From: Aequorivita sp.
GTDB taxonomy: Bacteria; Bacteroidota; Bacteroidia; Flavobacteriales; Flavobacteriaceae
DNA length: 20,731 bases
Reading direction: 5' to 3'
Assembly: GCA_020435865.1 (NCBI GenBank)
Contig: JAGQYZ010000050.1
Span: forward strand, 1 to 20,731
In this document: positions 1 to 7,335 of the stretch, one piece after another
Layout of the letters: every line of letters starts with the position of its first letter
Position numbering within the stretch: the stretch's first letter is position 1
Position numbers and translations under genes: made by a program
The notes under the pieces: generated by a model
What the model saw: the letters and a program-made list of their open reading frames with translations, nothing else
Database searches by the model: none
What the model was told of the DNA's origin: nothing

Positions 1-2
1 AG

Positions 3-1016
3 AAAAAAGTAGAGGAAAACAACTTCGGAGTCCGTAAAAGATTGTTGGAGTATGATGATGTAATGAATGCCCAGCGCGAGGTTGTTTACAAACGTAGATA
101 CCACGCTTTGTTCGGGGACCGTCTTCGTGTGGATATTGCAAATATGATTTTTGATACTGCTGAAGTAATTGCCGAAAGCAATAAAATGGCACAGGATTAT
201 AAAAACTTTGAGTTTGAATTAATCCGTTACTTCTCCATGAGCTCCCCTATTTCTGAAAAAGAATTTGAGAAAATGGACGCGCGTGAAATTGCTGGTAAAG
301 TTTATAAAGCCGCATATCTTCACTATCAGGATAAAATGACGCGTAATGCCGAAATGGCCTATCCAGTGATCAAAAATGTTTACGAAACGCAGAAAGATAA
401 GTACAAGCGGATTTTAGTTCCTTTTACTGACGGTGTGAAAACACTGAACGTAGCCACCGATCTTGAAAAAGCATACGAAACTGAAGGAAAGCAATTGGTA
501 AACGATTTTGAGAAAAACATTACCCTTGCCATTATTGACGATGCTTGGAAGACGCATTTACGCAAAATGGACGAATTGAAACAGTCCGTTCAGCTTGCGG
601 TTCACGAGCAAAAAGATCCGTTGCTTATCTATAAGTTTGAAGCTTTTGAACTTTTTAAAGCAATGATAGAAAAAGTGAACAAGGATGTAATTTCATTCCT
701 TTTCAAAGGAGAACTTCCGCAGGAAAACCAGCAGCAAATACAAGAAGCACGCGAAGTAAAACGAAAAGAAAACCTAAGCGAGCAAAAAGACGAAATCCCT
801 AATATGGATGAGCGCGCTGCGCAGTCTCGTGCCGCTGGCAATACACAATCGCAACACCAACAGGTAACGGAGACCATTGTGCGTGATAGACCGAAAATTA
901 ACCGAAATGACAAAGTGACTATCAAACATGTGATGAGCGGTGAGAATAAAACACTGAAGTTTAAGCAAGCTATTCCTATGTTGGATAAAGGAGATTGGGT
1001 TTTAGTTGATGAATAA
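3..1016 (+). CDS. secA: SecA preprotein translocase ATPase, C-terminal part (5' end outside window)
   Basis: This is the last ~337 codons of SecA, the cytosolic ATPase that drives unfolded preproteins through SecYEG. The frame is open from base 3, and the protein clearly begins upstream of the window; the TTG at 42 is not a real start. Recognisable parts are the segment RLLEYDDVMNAQREVVYKRR and the helical scaffold stretch IIDDAWKTHLRKMDELKQSV followed by EQKDPLLIYKFEAFELF, which are canonical for SecA. A charged, Gln-rich linker of about 70 residues follows, and then a conserved tail ending GDWVLVDE. The Cys-rich zinc-binding SEC-C motif that closes many SecA proteins is absent. From general knowledge this is usual in flavobacterial SecA, so I do not regard the gene as truncated. 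A strong hairpin follows the stop codon. Identification is very secure. Confidence 0.97.
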   Translation, partial: KKVEENNFGVRKRLLEYDDVMNAQREVVYKRRYHALFGDRLRVDIANMIFDTAEVIAESNKMAQDYKNFEFELIRYFSMSSPISEKEFEKMDAREIAGKVYKAAYLHYQDKMTRNAEMAYPVIKNVYETQKDKYKRILVPFTDGVKTLNVATDLEKAYETEGKQLVNDFEKNITLAIIDDAWKTHLRKMDELKQSVQLAVHEQKDPLLIYKFEAFELFKAMIEKVNKDVISFLFKGELPQENQQQIQEAREVKRKENLSEQKDEIPNMDERAAQSRAAGNTQSQHQQVTETIVRDRPKINRNDKVTIKHVMSGENKTLKFKQAIPMLDKGDWVLVDE

Positions 1017-1035
1017 TTGACAAAGCCGAAATTTT

Positions 1036-1071
1036 AAAAAGTCCTTGCAATTTTAATTGCAAGGGCTTTTT
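1036..1071 (+). terminator. Terminator after secA, probably bidirectional
   Basis: A hairpin with core arms CCTTGCAA (1043-1050) and TTGCAAGG (1057-1064), extended by a G:C pair, a T:G pair and five A:T pairs, encloses a six-base loop. It ends in a T-run on the plus strand and, because of the flanking A-run, also in a T-run on the minus strand. It lies 19 bases past the secA stop and 26 bases past the end of the convergent sensor kinase gene, so it can serve both. Confidence 0.85.
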
Positions 1072-1096
1072 CATTAAGGGATATCCGTTTTAGAAA

Positions 1097-4000
1097 TTAA
1101 GTAAGCGGTACCCGTAAAATGATTTTAAAACCATTTTCAGTATTAATTATTAAGTTGCCATTCATTTTTTTGGCTCTAAGTTCCATATTAGTAAGTCCCA
1201 AACCAGAGGTCTTCATTTTTTTAGAAGCGCTGCCATTGTCTGTAATTTCTAAAAAGAGTTCATTTTTTGAATGGCTATACCTAATTTCAACCTTATCACC
1301 ATTACAGTGCTTCAAACAGTTTGTAATCGCTTCTTTATAAATTAGATATACATTTTGACGAATAAAAGGATTTAGCTTCTGGTCTACATTTATTTCTTTT
1401 CCTTTTACAAAATGAAATGACAATCTTTCATTGTCTTGAAAAGCATCGGATGCATAATCTTTCATGCGCGACAACAAGCTGCCAATATTGTCTTTTTTTG
1501 AATCTATGGACCATACTGTGTCCCGCATATTCCCCATTGCTTGTCTACTGAGGGTTGTAATGCGTTGCAACCTTTTTGTCTCTGAAGGTAGTGCGTTTTT
1601 TTCCAATATTTCAGATTGCATGGCCACGGCCGTTAAGATACTGCCCACATCGTCATGGAGGTCACTGGAAATTTTAGTTCGCAGCCCTGCCAATTCACGT
1701 TCTTTTTGGAGGCGCAAATTATAGCGATAGCGTATTAGGATTGATATCAACAAAATGAAAAGAGTAATAAAACCCAACTGTGAATACCAACGCAAATACC
1801 AGTATTGGGCTTTTATGAGCGAAATTTTTTTTATGTGGGTAGACGAATTATGGGTTCTGATTTCCAGTGTAAATTTTCCAGACGGTAATCCAGCAAGGCT
1901 TATTTCCTGTTTCGTACTATATTCACTCCAGTAATTGTTTATCCCAGTTATTCGATAACTATAATATATTGGGTTTTCGTAGTTGGTAGGTACTGAAAAA
2001 TTAATTTCAATACTGGTATCCCCTGGTTTTAAATGTAACGTTTTTAGCTGATCTGCATCTTTACTAATATACTTATATTTTCCAGCATCTGTAAAAATGG
2101 AAATTAAATTAATCCGAATTGTTTTTTCTTGTATTTTATCTTTTTTCCAACGGAGTTCATCGGGGTAAAACGAGAAGACTCCCTCCACGCTTCCCATGTA
2201 AAATTTTCCGTCAGAAGCTTTAAAATGGGATGCACGGTTAAACTCTAACTGCGACAAGGGATTGTTTTGTTCTAATTCAAAATACTTTTTTGTTTTTTTG
2301 TTGAATAAAATAAGACCATGGTCTGTTCCAAGATAGAATTCTGAATCGGACAAGGGTTCAATAAAATAAACCGTTCTATCTACCAAGTTTTCAGGATCCA
2401 TCCCATCTGGAAATTTATAAATGGCCACCTCTTTGTTTTCTGTATTAAAAACGCCCAATCCGTTTGAACCTCCATACCATAGTAAAGGCGGTTCTAAAAC
2501 TAAGTCGGTCACTCCAATTTCCTGGTTTGTTTTTAAAAAATTTGTGCTATAGTTTTTTTGCACCACTCCTTTTTTAGAGAGCTGGGTAATACCATTAAAG
2601 TTAGATGCTGCCCACAGGTTCTTCCCCTTGCTATCTGCAATCAATTTGTTAATTACGCTAAACCGTACCTTAGGGTAAGCACTATTATCTATTTCAAAGG
2701 TTTTGACGGTTTTCTTTGCTAAATCACTCACTGCAATTTTATCATTAAACCATGTATAAAACCACAAGGAGTCACCTTTTAGGTAATGTGTTGTATGGCT
2801 GTATGGCAGACTTTTGCATAGGGATTCTATGGTGTTGGCAGAAAAATCCAATAGGGTGTTGTTCCAAATTAGTTTATCCTTATATGCCGTTATACTGTAG
2901 GTGCTTTCAAAATTAATTAAGGGATTTTTTGGAAGTGTGCATACTTTAAAGATGCTATCCCTTTTCTTTTTTATTGCAATTCCTGCGGTATAATAGGTTA
3001 CATATATATTGCCTTCTGTGTCTTCCGTAAAACCCCGTGTACTGGGTGGTTGGTCTAACCCCTCAATATTAGTTTTAAATGAATCACTAACAATCTTATT
3101 TTTTTCTAACCGAAACAGCTGTTTTTTTGAATTTAGTCTAAAACTTCCATCCTTATCCATGCTTATATCCTCAACATCTATCCTGAAGAATCTTCGTCTA
3201 GGTTCTGTAAATAGCGGATCGGAAACAGTAAATATTTTCTGGTACGTTTTGTTTTTTAGATCATAGACACTCAATGTTTTAGAGTTAAAACAAACAATGG
3301 TTTGATCACGAACTATAAACACCGTATAAATCCCCGGCAAGGGTTCTGGAAACACAAAAAAAGTTTTAAGTTCGTTCGTTTCAAAGTCCCATGAATACAT
3401 TTTTTGGGCGCTTTCATTAACGATATAAAAATTTTGGGAATCACTGTAGGCATAGGGCCAATCGGGCCATCCTGTTCGAAATGATATTTTTTTGATCAAG
3501 CTCCCACTTTTGGACAAACAATAAAGATAATTGCCTGTAAGAACAAAAATTCTATGTTTTAAAAAGTGGAGTGAAATGATTTTATCGTCTAGACCATCTA
3601 CTTTTGGTATTGCAAAAAGTGGAATGACAGCGTCATTAGAAATTTGTTTGTATAGGTACATTTGTTCAGAACCGTTAATTCTGCTTGTATAATAAAGAGC
3701 ATTATCTTCATCGGCACCAAACCGAGTCTCTTCAAAAAGCATGGCACCATTAAAACGGCATACATCTTTTACCCCTCTAATATGAGGATTAAAACGAAGT
3801 ACGGTGTTTTTGCCCCAAATAGAAGTAATCAAATTTCCTTCTGAATCCATTGACAGGTCATTAAAATTAGAACCAATATCATCAGCCAGTACCGGATATT
3901 TAGAATTTCCATTTGAATATCGAATAGCAGAAACCCCATCGTAAACCCACAACCCATTATTACTAGTAAACCAATAATAACCTTCTTGATCCAAAAGAAT

Positions 4001-4153
4001 TTCATTAATCGTTAAGCGTTTGTCAGGGATTTTTAAGTCAAAAGCGGAAAGCGTATAGGTAGGAGCTATTTCTTTAAATATATCCTGTTGCGCAAATACT
4101 ACCTGAAGTGAAGAAAGCAACAGCCCAATACATAAAAAACTCTGTAACCTCAT
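1097..4153 (-). CDS. Membrane sensor histidine kinase with Reg_prop beta-propeller and Y_Y_Y sensor domain
   Basis: A 1018-residue sensor kinase. Numbering from the chosen ATG (4153), it has a signal peptide ending VVFAQ near residue 22 and a long periplasmic region with propeller-like repeats (for example EGYYWFTSNNGLWVYDG near the N-terminus). A Y_Y_Y-type domain follows around residues 700-765 (YSYRITGINNYWSEY), then one membrane helix around 780-800 (LGFITLFILLISILI). The cytoplasmic HisKA_3 core has its H-box at DLHDDVGS, with phospho-acceptor His833, and a HATPase with N-box KEAITNCLKH and G-box SGLGLTNMELRA. It ends after the ATPase with no receiver or AraC domain, so it needs a separate response regulator; the NarL-type gene at 6577 is the obvious partner. 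A longer ORF begins at 4189, but it would put twelve extra residues before the signal peptide, and its ATG lies inside the palindrome. The ligand is unknown. Related Reg_prop proteins in Bacteroides sense glycans, but here that would be inference. Confidence 0.93.
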   Translation of the reverse strand: MRLQSFLCIGLLLSSLQVVFAQQDIFKEIAPTYTLSAFDLKIPDKRLTINEILLDQEGYYWFTSNNGLWVYDGVSAIRYSNGNSKYPVLADDIGSNFNDLSMDSEGNLITSIWGKNTVLRFNPHIRGVKDVCRFNGAMLFEETRFGADEDNALYYTSRINGSEQMYLYKQISNDAVIPLFAIPKVDGLDDKIISLHFLKHRIFVLTGNYLYCLSKSGSLIKKISFRTGWPDWPYAYSDSQNFYIVNESAQKMYSWDFETNELKTFFVFPEPLPGIYTVFIVRDQTIVCFNSKTLSVYDLKNKTYQKIFTVSDPLFTEPRRRFFRIDVEDISMDKDGSFRLNSKKQLFRLEKNKIVSDSFKTNIEGLDQPPSTRGFTEDTEGNIYVTYYTAGIAIKKKRDSIFKVCTLPKNPLINFESTYSITAYKDKLIWNNTLLDFSANTIESLCKSLPYSHTTHYLKGDSLWFYTWFNDKIAVSDLAKKTVKTFEIDNSAYPKVRFSVINKLIADSKGKNLWAASNFNGITQLSKKGVVQKNYSTNFLKTNQEIGVTDLVLEPPLLWYGGSNGLGVFNTENKEVAIYKFPDGMDPENLVDRTVYFIEPLSDSEFYLGTDHGLILFNKKTKKYFELEQNNPLSQLEFNRASHFKASDGKFYMGSVEGVFSFYPDELRWKKDKIQEKTIRINLISIFTDAGKYKYISKDADQLKTLHLKPGDTSIEINFSVPTNYENPIYYSYRITGINNYWSEYSTKQEISLAGLPSGKFTLEIRTHNSSTHIKKISLIKAQYWYLRWYSQLGFITLFILLISILIRYRYNLRLQKERELAGLRTKISSDLHDDVGSILTAVAMQSEILEKNALPSETKRLQRITTLSRQAMGNMRDTVWSIDSKKDNIGSLLSRMKDYASDAFQDNERLSFHFVKGKEINVDQKLNPFIRQNVYLIYKEAITNCLKHCNGDKVEIRYSHSKNELFLEITDNGSASKKMKTSGLGLTNMELRAKKMNGNLIINTENGFKIILRVPLT

Positions 4154-4182
4154 TAAACGAATATAATCAAAATAATAGATGC

Positions 4183-4200
4183 ACCACATCTTTATGTGGT
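4183..4200. promoter_or_regulatory. Palindromic operator candidate, copy 1, between kinase and first cargo gene
   Basis: An inverted repeat with seven-base arms ACCACAT and ATGTGGT around the spacer CTTT. It directly abuts and overlaps by one base the -33 TTG of the plus-strand promoter, and lies about 30 bases upstream of the kinase start on the minus strand. An almost identical element with the same placement occurs at 5310-5325. Repetition at fixed distance from a promoter argues for a transcription-factor site. The neighbouring NarL-type regulator is the likely binder, but that is inference. An RNA hairpin function is less likely because the element lies upstream of the predicted plus-strand transcription start. 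Confidence 0.72.
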
Positions 4201-4230
4201 TGAAACACCTTACTAAACGCTATATGTTTG
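4200..4230 (+). promoter_or_regulatory. Bacteroidota-type promoter of the first T9SS cargo gene
   Basis: A TTG at 4200-4202 (-33 box) and TATGTTTG at 4223-4230 (-7 box, consensus TAnnTTTG) are separated by 20 bases, which fits the primary sigma factor of Bacteroidota. The transcription start would be near 4237, giving a leader of about 28 bases before the ATG at 4265. The same arrangement recurs before the second cargo gene. Confidence 0.75.
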
Positions 4231-4264
4231 TTCTATAAATTATTTCTATCTAAATATTTTAATT

Positions 4265-5200
4265 ATGAAAAAAATGTACATTTTGGTCTTTATGGCTTTC
4301 GGTTTTACTTTCACAGCATCTGCTCAACTTTATTTTGAAAACTTTGAATCTTTTAATCTTGGAGATATTTCGCCTCAAAGTCCACACTGGAGAACATGGT
4401 CTGGTGTTGATGGTGGTGCAGAAGATGCCGATGTGGTAGCTGGGGGTCAAGAAGGAAATCGATCATTAATAATTGATGGTTCGCAAATAACCGATCAGTT
4501 GTTACTGATTCCAGGCAATCCTTCTTCTGGACAGTTCGCGGTTGGATTTTATTTGGCTATGCATCCTGGAAAGAGTTTTTATTTTAATATGCAAGCTGCA
4601 CTTACACCAGGGTCTGACCCATGGCAACAAGCTCTGATGGGCGGTAATGTTTACTTTAATTGTGATGGTGCTAGTGACGGTGTGGGCATAGTAACTAGCA
4701 CAACAGATTGCTCAGCACCTGAGGAAACATTTAGCTATCCTGTGGATACTTATTTTAGGGTAACATGTTATTATGACTTAGACAATCAAACTTGGTCTCT
4801 GCGCATTAATAGCAATTTGGTATTTGAAAACCACCCTTTTGCATTTGGTACTCAAACTTTTGAATCGCTTGCCGCTATTGACTTTTATTCAGCTTCCCCT
4901 ACAAATGAAGGATATATAGACGTTGTGGAAATCCTAGATCAAACTACTGTTGGAACTGAAGATTTTGACGCAACTGTTTTCAGTGTGTACCCAAATCCCG
5001 TTAAAAATGTTTTGAACATACAATCAATGGCCGTAGTTGAAACCGTAGAAATTTATGACATCATGGGAAAACTGCTTATATCTGAAAAACCTGCTACTAT
5101 TTCTCCTAACATAAACACAAGTAACCTTTCTCCTGGAACCTATCTTGCAAAAGTGACCATAGGAGATGCTTCAAAAACAGTGAAAATTATAAAACAGTAA
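4265..5200 (+). CDS. Secreted protein with T9SS C-terminal sorting domain
   Basis: A 311-residue exported protein. The N-terminus is a Sec signal peptide (MKKMYILVFMAFGFTFTASA, cleavage predicted before QLYF). The body, about residues 22-220, begins with YFENFESFNLGDIS. It is rich in aromatic residues and Gly, and contains strand-like segments such as YFRVTCYYDLDNQTWSLRIN, so it resembles a jelly-roll, laminin-G-like fold. I see no catalytic motif. The last ~80 residues are a type A sorting domain: VYPNPVKNVLNI, then VEIYDIMGKLL, then SPGTYLAKV and KTVKIIKQ. T9SS cargo of this kind is moved across the outer membrane, and the domain is then removed. The gene has its own palindrome-linked promoter and its own terminator. 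Function is unknown; sugar or surface binding is possible by fold only. Confidence 0.88.
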   Translation: MKKMYILVFMAFGFTFTASAQLYFENFESFNLGDISPQSPHWRTWSGVDGGAEDADVVAGGQEGNRSLIIDGSQITDQLLLIPGNPSSGQFAVGFYLAMHPGKSFYFNMQAALTPGSDPWQQALMGGNVYFNCDGASDGVGIVTSTTDCSAPEETFSYPVDTYFRVTCYYDLDNQTWSLRINSNLVFENHPFAFGTQTFESLAAIDFYSASPTNEGYIDVVEILDQTTVGTEDFDATVFSVYPNPVKNVLNIQSMAVVETVEIYDIMGKLLISEKPATISPNINTSNLSPGTYLAKVTIGDASKTVKIIKQ

Positions 5201-5225
5201 ATACCTAACTAACCAATTTTTAAGC

Positions 5226-5278
5226 AAGAATGCCATCTTAAAATGAATTTAAGCTTTACATGGCATTCTTTGTTTTAC
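5226..5278 (+). terminator. Terminator after the first cargo gene
   Basis: Arms AAGAATGCCAT (5226-5236) and ATGGCATTCTT (5260-5270) pair perfectly. The loop contains a second small stem, CTTAAA (5237-5242) with TTTAAG (5248-5253). The T-rich tail TTTGTTTT follows. It separates the first cargo gene from the second one's promoter, so the two cargo genes are probably separate transcripts. Confidence 0.8.
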
Positions 5279-5309
5279 CATATTCCGCTTAAAAAATTTT
5301 AATATGCTC

Positions 5310-5325
5310 CCACATCTTTATGTGG
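5310..5325. promoter_or_regulatory. Palindromic operator candidate, copy 2, before the second cargo gene
   Basis: CCACATCTTTATGTGG, identical over all 16 bases to 4184-4199, spacer included. It again ends directly against the -33 TTG. The homology with the first copy continues through the promoter to 5357, with about five mismatches in 48 bases. The surrounding sequence is unrelated, so the module itself is conserved or duplicated. Confidence 0.72.
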
Positions 5326-5356
5326 TTGAAACACTTTGCTTAACGCTATAGATTTG
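5326..5356 (+). promoter_or_regulatory. Bacteroidota-type promoter of the second T9SS cargo gene
   Basis: TTG at 5326-5328 and TAGATTTG at 5349-5356 are 20 bases apart, the same geometry as the first cargo promoter. Transcription would start near 5363, about 26 bases before the ATG at 5389. Confidence 0.75.
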
Positions 5357-5388
5357 TAGCATACTAACTATTTTTAAAATTATGAATT

Positions 5389-6480
5389 ATGAAAAAAATT
5401 ATTACGCTTTTTGTATTCCTTATTAGCCTATCGCTATTCGCACAGGACAAGATTTATCAACACAAAATATTACCATCAAATATACTGTCAGGCTTTCCGT
5501 ACGCATCCTTCATAGACCATCCCGACCTCAACGGAAACCCCAATGCCAAAATAGTTGTAAAGGCAACACAATTAGGCACACAGGTGGTCAACAATCACCC
5601 AATTGATTTATTTTATAACGGTGCGAAGTGGATCATTGAAAATGCAGATGGAGCAGATTTGGTAATAAACAGCGGTTTTAATGTTTTTATTGGAGGAAAT
5701 AGTACCATATTGGTAAAACATTCCACAAATCCTGCCAATACCAATGGTATAATAACACAAATTGATGATCCCAATTTTAACAATAATAATCCAGGACCGT
5801 TTGCTATAATAACATCTACTACCACCGATGCCAATAGGATTAATGTGCCTTATGCTTTTGACTATGGAGAGGCTCAAGGGTTTCGATGGATATATACTGA
5901 AAATGGCACCACTTTTCCATTTGATGTAGATTTTAACATTGTAATTCCCGGTAGCAGTACTAGCTTTACACATATAAGCAATAATGCAAACATGGAAGTA
6001 AACCAAACTAGGCTGGATCATCCCTTATTAAATGGAAATCCGGATGCAACCTTTGTTTTTGAGCATTATTATGGCATAGGAGGTGCTTCAACCAATGTAG
6101 ATTTTCCACATTTCTTGTCTTCCCGTTATGACAATGCCAGAGGCCAGTGGACCATATACACCACCGATGGGTCATTCTTTGTTGAAAATGTAGCCTTTGA
6201 TGTAGTAATCGCCCCAAGAGAAGTTTTAGGAACCGAAGATAACCAATTCAATACCGAAGTAACGCTTTATCCCAACCCAGCAAAAGATTTTGTTACCATT
6301 AAAGCCAATAGTGTTATCAACAAAATTTCAGTTTTCAGCATACTTGGACAAGAAGTTTTAACTGCTGATAATATCGCAACTGATTTCAAGTTAAACGTTT
6401 CAAATTGGGAAACAGGCACCTATTTTGCAAAAGTTCAAACAGAAAAAGGGCTGCAGACCATAAAACTCATTAAAAACTAA
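5389..6480 (+). CDS. Secreted three-repeat protein with T9SS sorting domain
   Basis: A 363-residue exported protein with a signal peptide ending SLFAQ at residue 19. The body holds three diverged copies of a module of roughly 65-75 residues. Copy 1 opens DHPDLNGNPNAKIVV and closes GFNVFI. Copy 2 opens DDPNFNNNNPGPFAII and closes DFNIVI. Copy 3 opens DHPLLNGNPDATFVF and closes AFDVVI. Each has a central W-I/T-I/Y segment (KWIIENADG, RWIYTENG, QWTIYTTDG). I recognise this HPxLNGNPxA pattern as a module seen in several secreted bacterial proteins of unknown function, possibly the DUF7452 type, but I cannot confirm the family here. The C-terminus, about residues 285-363, is a type A sorting domain (LYPNPAKDFVTI, ISVFSILGQEVL, TGTYFAKV, TIKLIKN). 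It shares its promoter and operator module with the preceding cargo gene, so the two are probably co-regulated. Confidence 0.87.
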   Translation: MKKIITLFVFLISLSLFAQDKIYQHKILPSNILSGFPYASFIDHPDLNGNPNAKIVVKATQLGTQVVNNHPIDLFYNGAKWIIENADGADLVINSGFNVFIGGNSTILVKHSTNPANTNGIITQIDDPNFNNNNPGPFAIITSTTTDANRINVPYAFDYGEAQGFRWIYTENGTTFPFDVDFNIVIPGSSTSFTHISNNANMEVNQTRLDHPLLNGNPDATFVFEHYYGIGGASTNVDFPHFLSSRYDNARGQWTIYTTDGSFFVENVAFDVVIAPREVLGTEDNQFNTEVTLYPNPAKDFVTIKANSVINKISVFSILGQEVLTADNIATDFKLNVSNWETGTYFAKVQTEKGLQTIKLIKN

Positions 6481-6509
6481 TTTCATTGTTTTTGTTTATT
6501 ATTTGATGT

Positions 6510-6549
6510 AAAAGGCTTTCATTTTTAAAAAAGTTAGAGAGCCTTTTTT
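6510..6549 (+). terminator. Terminator after the second cargo gene
   Basis: AAAAGGCT (6510-6517) pairs with AGCCTTTT (6540-6547), extended inward by three more pairs to give an 11-pair stem, and ends in a run of six T. It lies between the second cargo gene and the response regulator, so the regulator probably has its own promoter. Confidence 0.78.
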
Positions 6550-6576
6550 AGTTATCTTTAAAAACTGATTACCCTT

Positions 6577-7218
6577 ATGGAAAAAATACATTTAGCCATA
6601 GTAGAAGATGATATCCTTATTAAAGAATCATTGGAGCGTTATTTAGGTGAAAACAAAATCATTAAAATAACCTTTATAGCCAATAGTGTTGAGGATTTTT
6701 TAAAAACTTTGGATGTTTCCCGTGAACCAAAAGTAGATGTTGTTCTATTGGATATTGGGCTACCGGGCATTTCTGGCCTTGAAGGCATTCGCCCTATAAA
6801 AGAAAAGCTTCCAAAAGCAAATATTATTATGCTAACCACCTATGAAGAAGATGAAAAAATATTCAAAGCACTTTGTGGAGGGGCGGTTTCATATATTTCA
6901 AAAAGAACGCCGTTGACCAAGATTGAAGAAGCAATTATCACCATTTATCGTGGCGGTTCCTATATGTCGCCTTCCATAGCCAGAAAAGTAATCAATTATT
7001 TTGCGCCTAAGCAAGAAAAAGAAGAAAGCATGCTTACGCTGCGCCAAGAACAAATAGTGCAAGGTATTATGGATGGCTTAAGCTACAAGTTGATAGCAGA
7101 GCGCTATATGATTTCTATAGACACCGTTCGGGACCATATTAAAAAAATCTACATTATTCTAAACATCCATAGCAAAGCAGAATTAATAAAAAAAATGCAT
7201 ACAAACTCTTCAAAATAA
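6577..7218 (+). CDS. NarL/LuxR-family two-component response regulator
   Basis: A 213-residue DNA-binding response regulator. The receiver domain, about residues 4-125, has the acidic pair D11-D12 (IVEDD), phospho-acceptor D59 in VVLLDIGLPG, the conserved Thr in MLTTYEE and Lys109 in YISK. The LuxR-type helix-turn-helix follows at about 148-210 (LTLRQEQIVQGIMDG, then KLIAERYMISIDTVRDHIKK and SKAELI). HisKA_3 kinases are normally paired with regulators of this type, and the only such kinase in the window lies 2.4 kb upstream in the opposite orientation, beyond the two cargo genes. It is therefore the likely target of that kinase and a candidate binder of the two CCACAT-N4-ATGTGG palindromes, since NarL-type proteins bind inverted repeats as dimers. 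A possible -7 box (TATCTTTA, 6553-6560) lies just upstream, one base off consensus. Confidence 0.95.
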   Translation: MEKIHLAIVEDDILIKESLERYLGENKIIKITFIANSVEDFLKTLDVSREPKVDVVLLDIGLPGISGLEGIRPIKEKLPKANIIMLTTYEEDEKIFKALCGGAVSYISKRTPLTKIEEAIITIYRGGSYMSPSIARKVINYFAPKQEKEESMLTLRQEQIVQGIMDGLSYKLIAERYMISIDTVRDHIKKIYIILNIHSKAELIKKMHTNSSK

Positions 7219-7260
7219 GCAATTCAAAACTTTCAAAATCAACATTCTTAAACACCTGAA

Positions 7261-7279
7261 AATAAGTTAAATACTTATT
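7261..7279. repeat. Inverted repeat between response regulator and lipoprotein gene
   Basis: Perfect seven-base arms AATAAGT (7261-7267) and ACTTATT (7273-7279) around TAAAT. There is no T-run of terminator length after it, and it lies 57 bases upstream of the lipoprotein ATG. An operator or a weak terminator is possible. The AT-rich composition makes chance occurrence plausible. Confidence 0.4.
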
Positions 7280-7335
7280 AGATTAGCAATATTTTTCATA
7301 AATTAGCTTTTAAATCAACCATAAAATCAACGATT

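Noticed and set aside
1016..1016. SecA as truncated because the C-terminal zinc motif is missing
   Set aside because: The tail GDWVLVDE looks intact and is followed directly by a terminator; as far as I know, flavobacterial SecA proteins usually end this way.
1566..1581. TGCAAC followed by GTC, resembling an ECF promoter
   Set aside because: Within the kinase coding region, with wrong spacing and no gene downstream in that direction.
1830..1838. TTTATGTGG, same as half of the palindrome, inside the kinase gene
   Set aside because: It lacks the CCACAT arm and the adjacent promoter, and is within coding sequence; likely chance.
4154..4189. Longer reading frame for the sensor kinase starting at 4189
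   Set aside because: It would add twelve residues before a clear signal peptide, and its ATG lies inside the palindrome arm. The ATG at 4153 gives a normal signal peptide.
5608..6021. 137-codon open frame on the minus strand inside the second cargo gene
   Set aside because: Antisense to a clear secreted-protein frame, with no recognised domain and no promoter; shadow frame.
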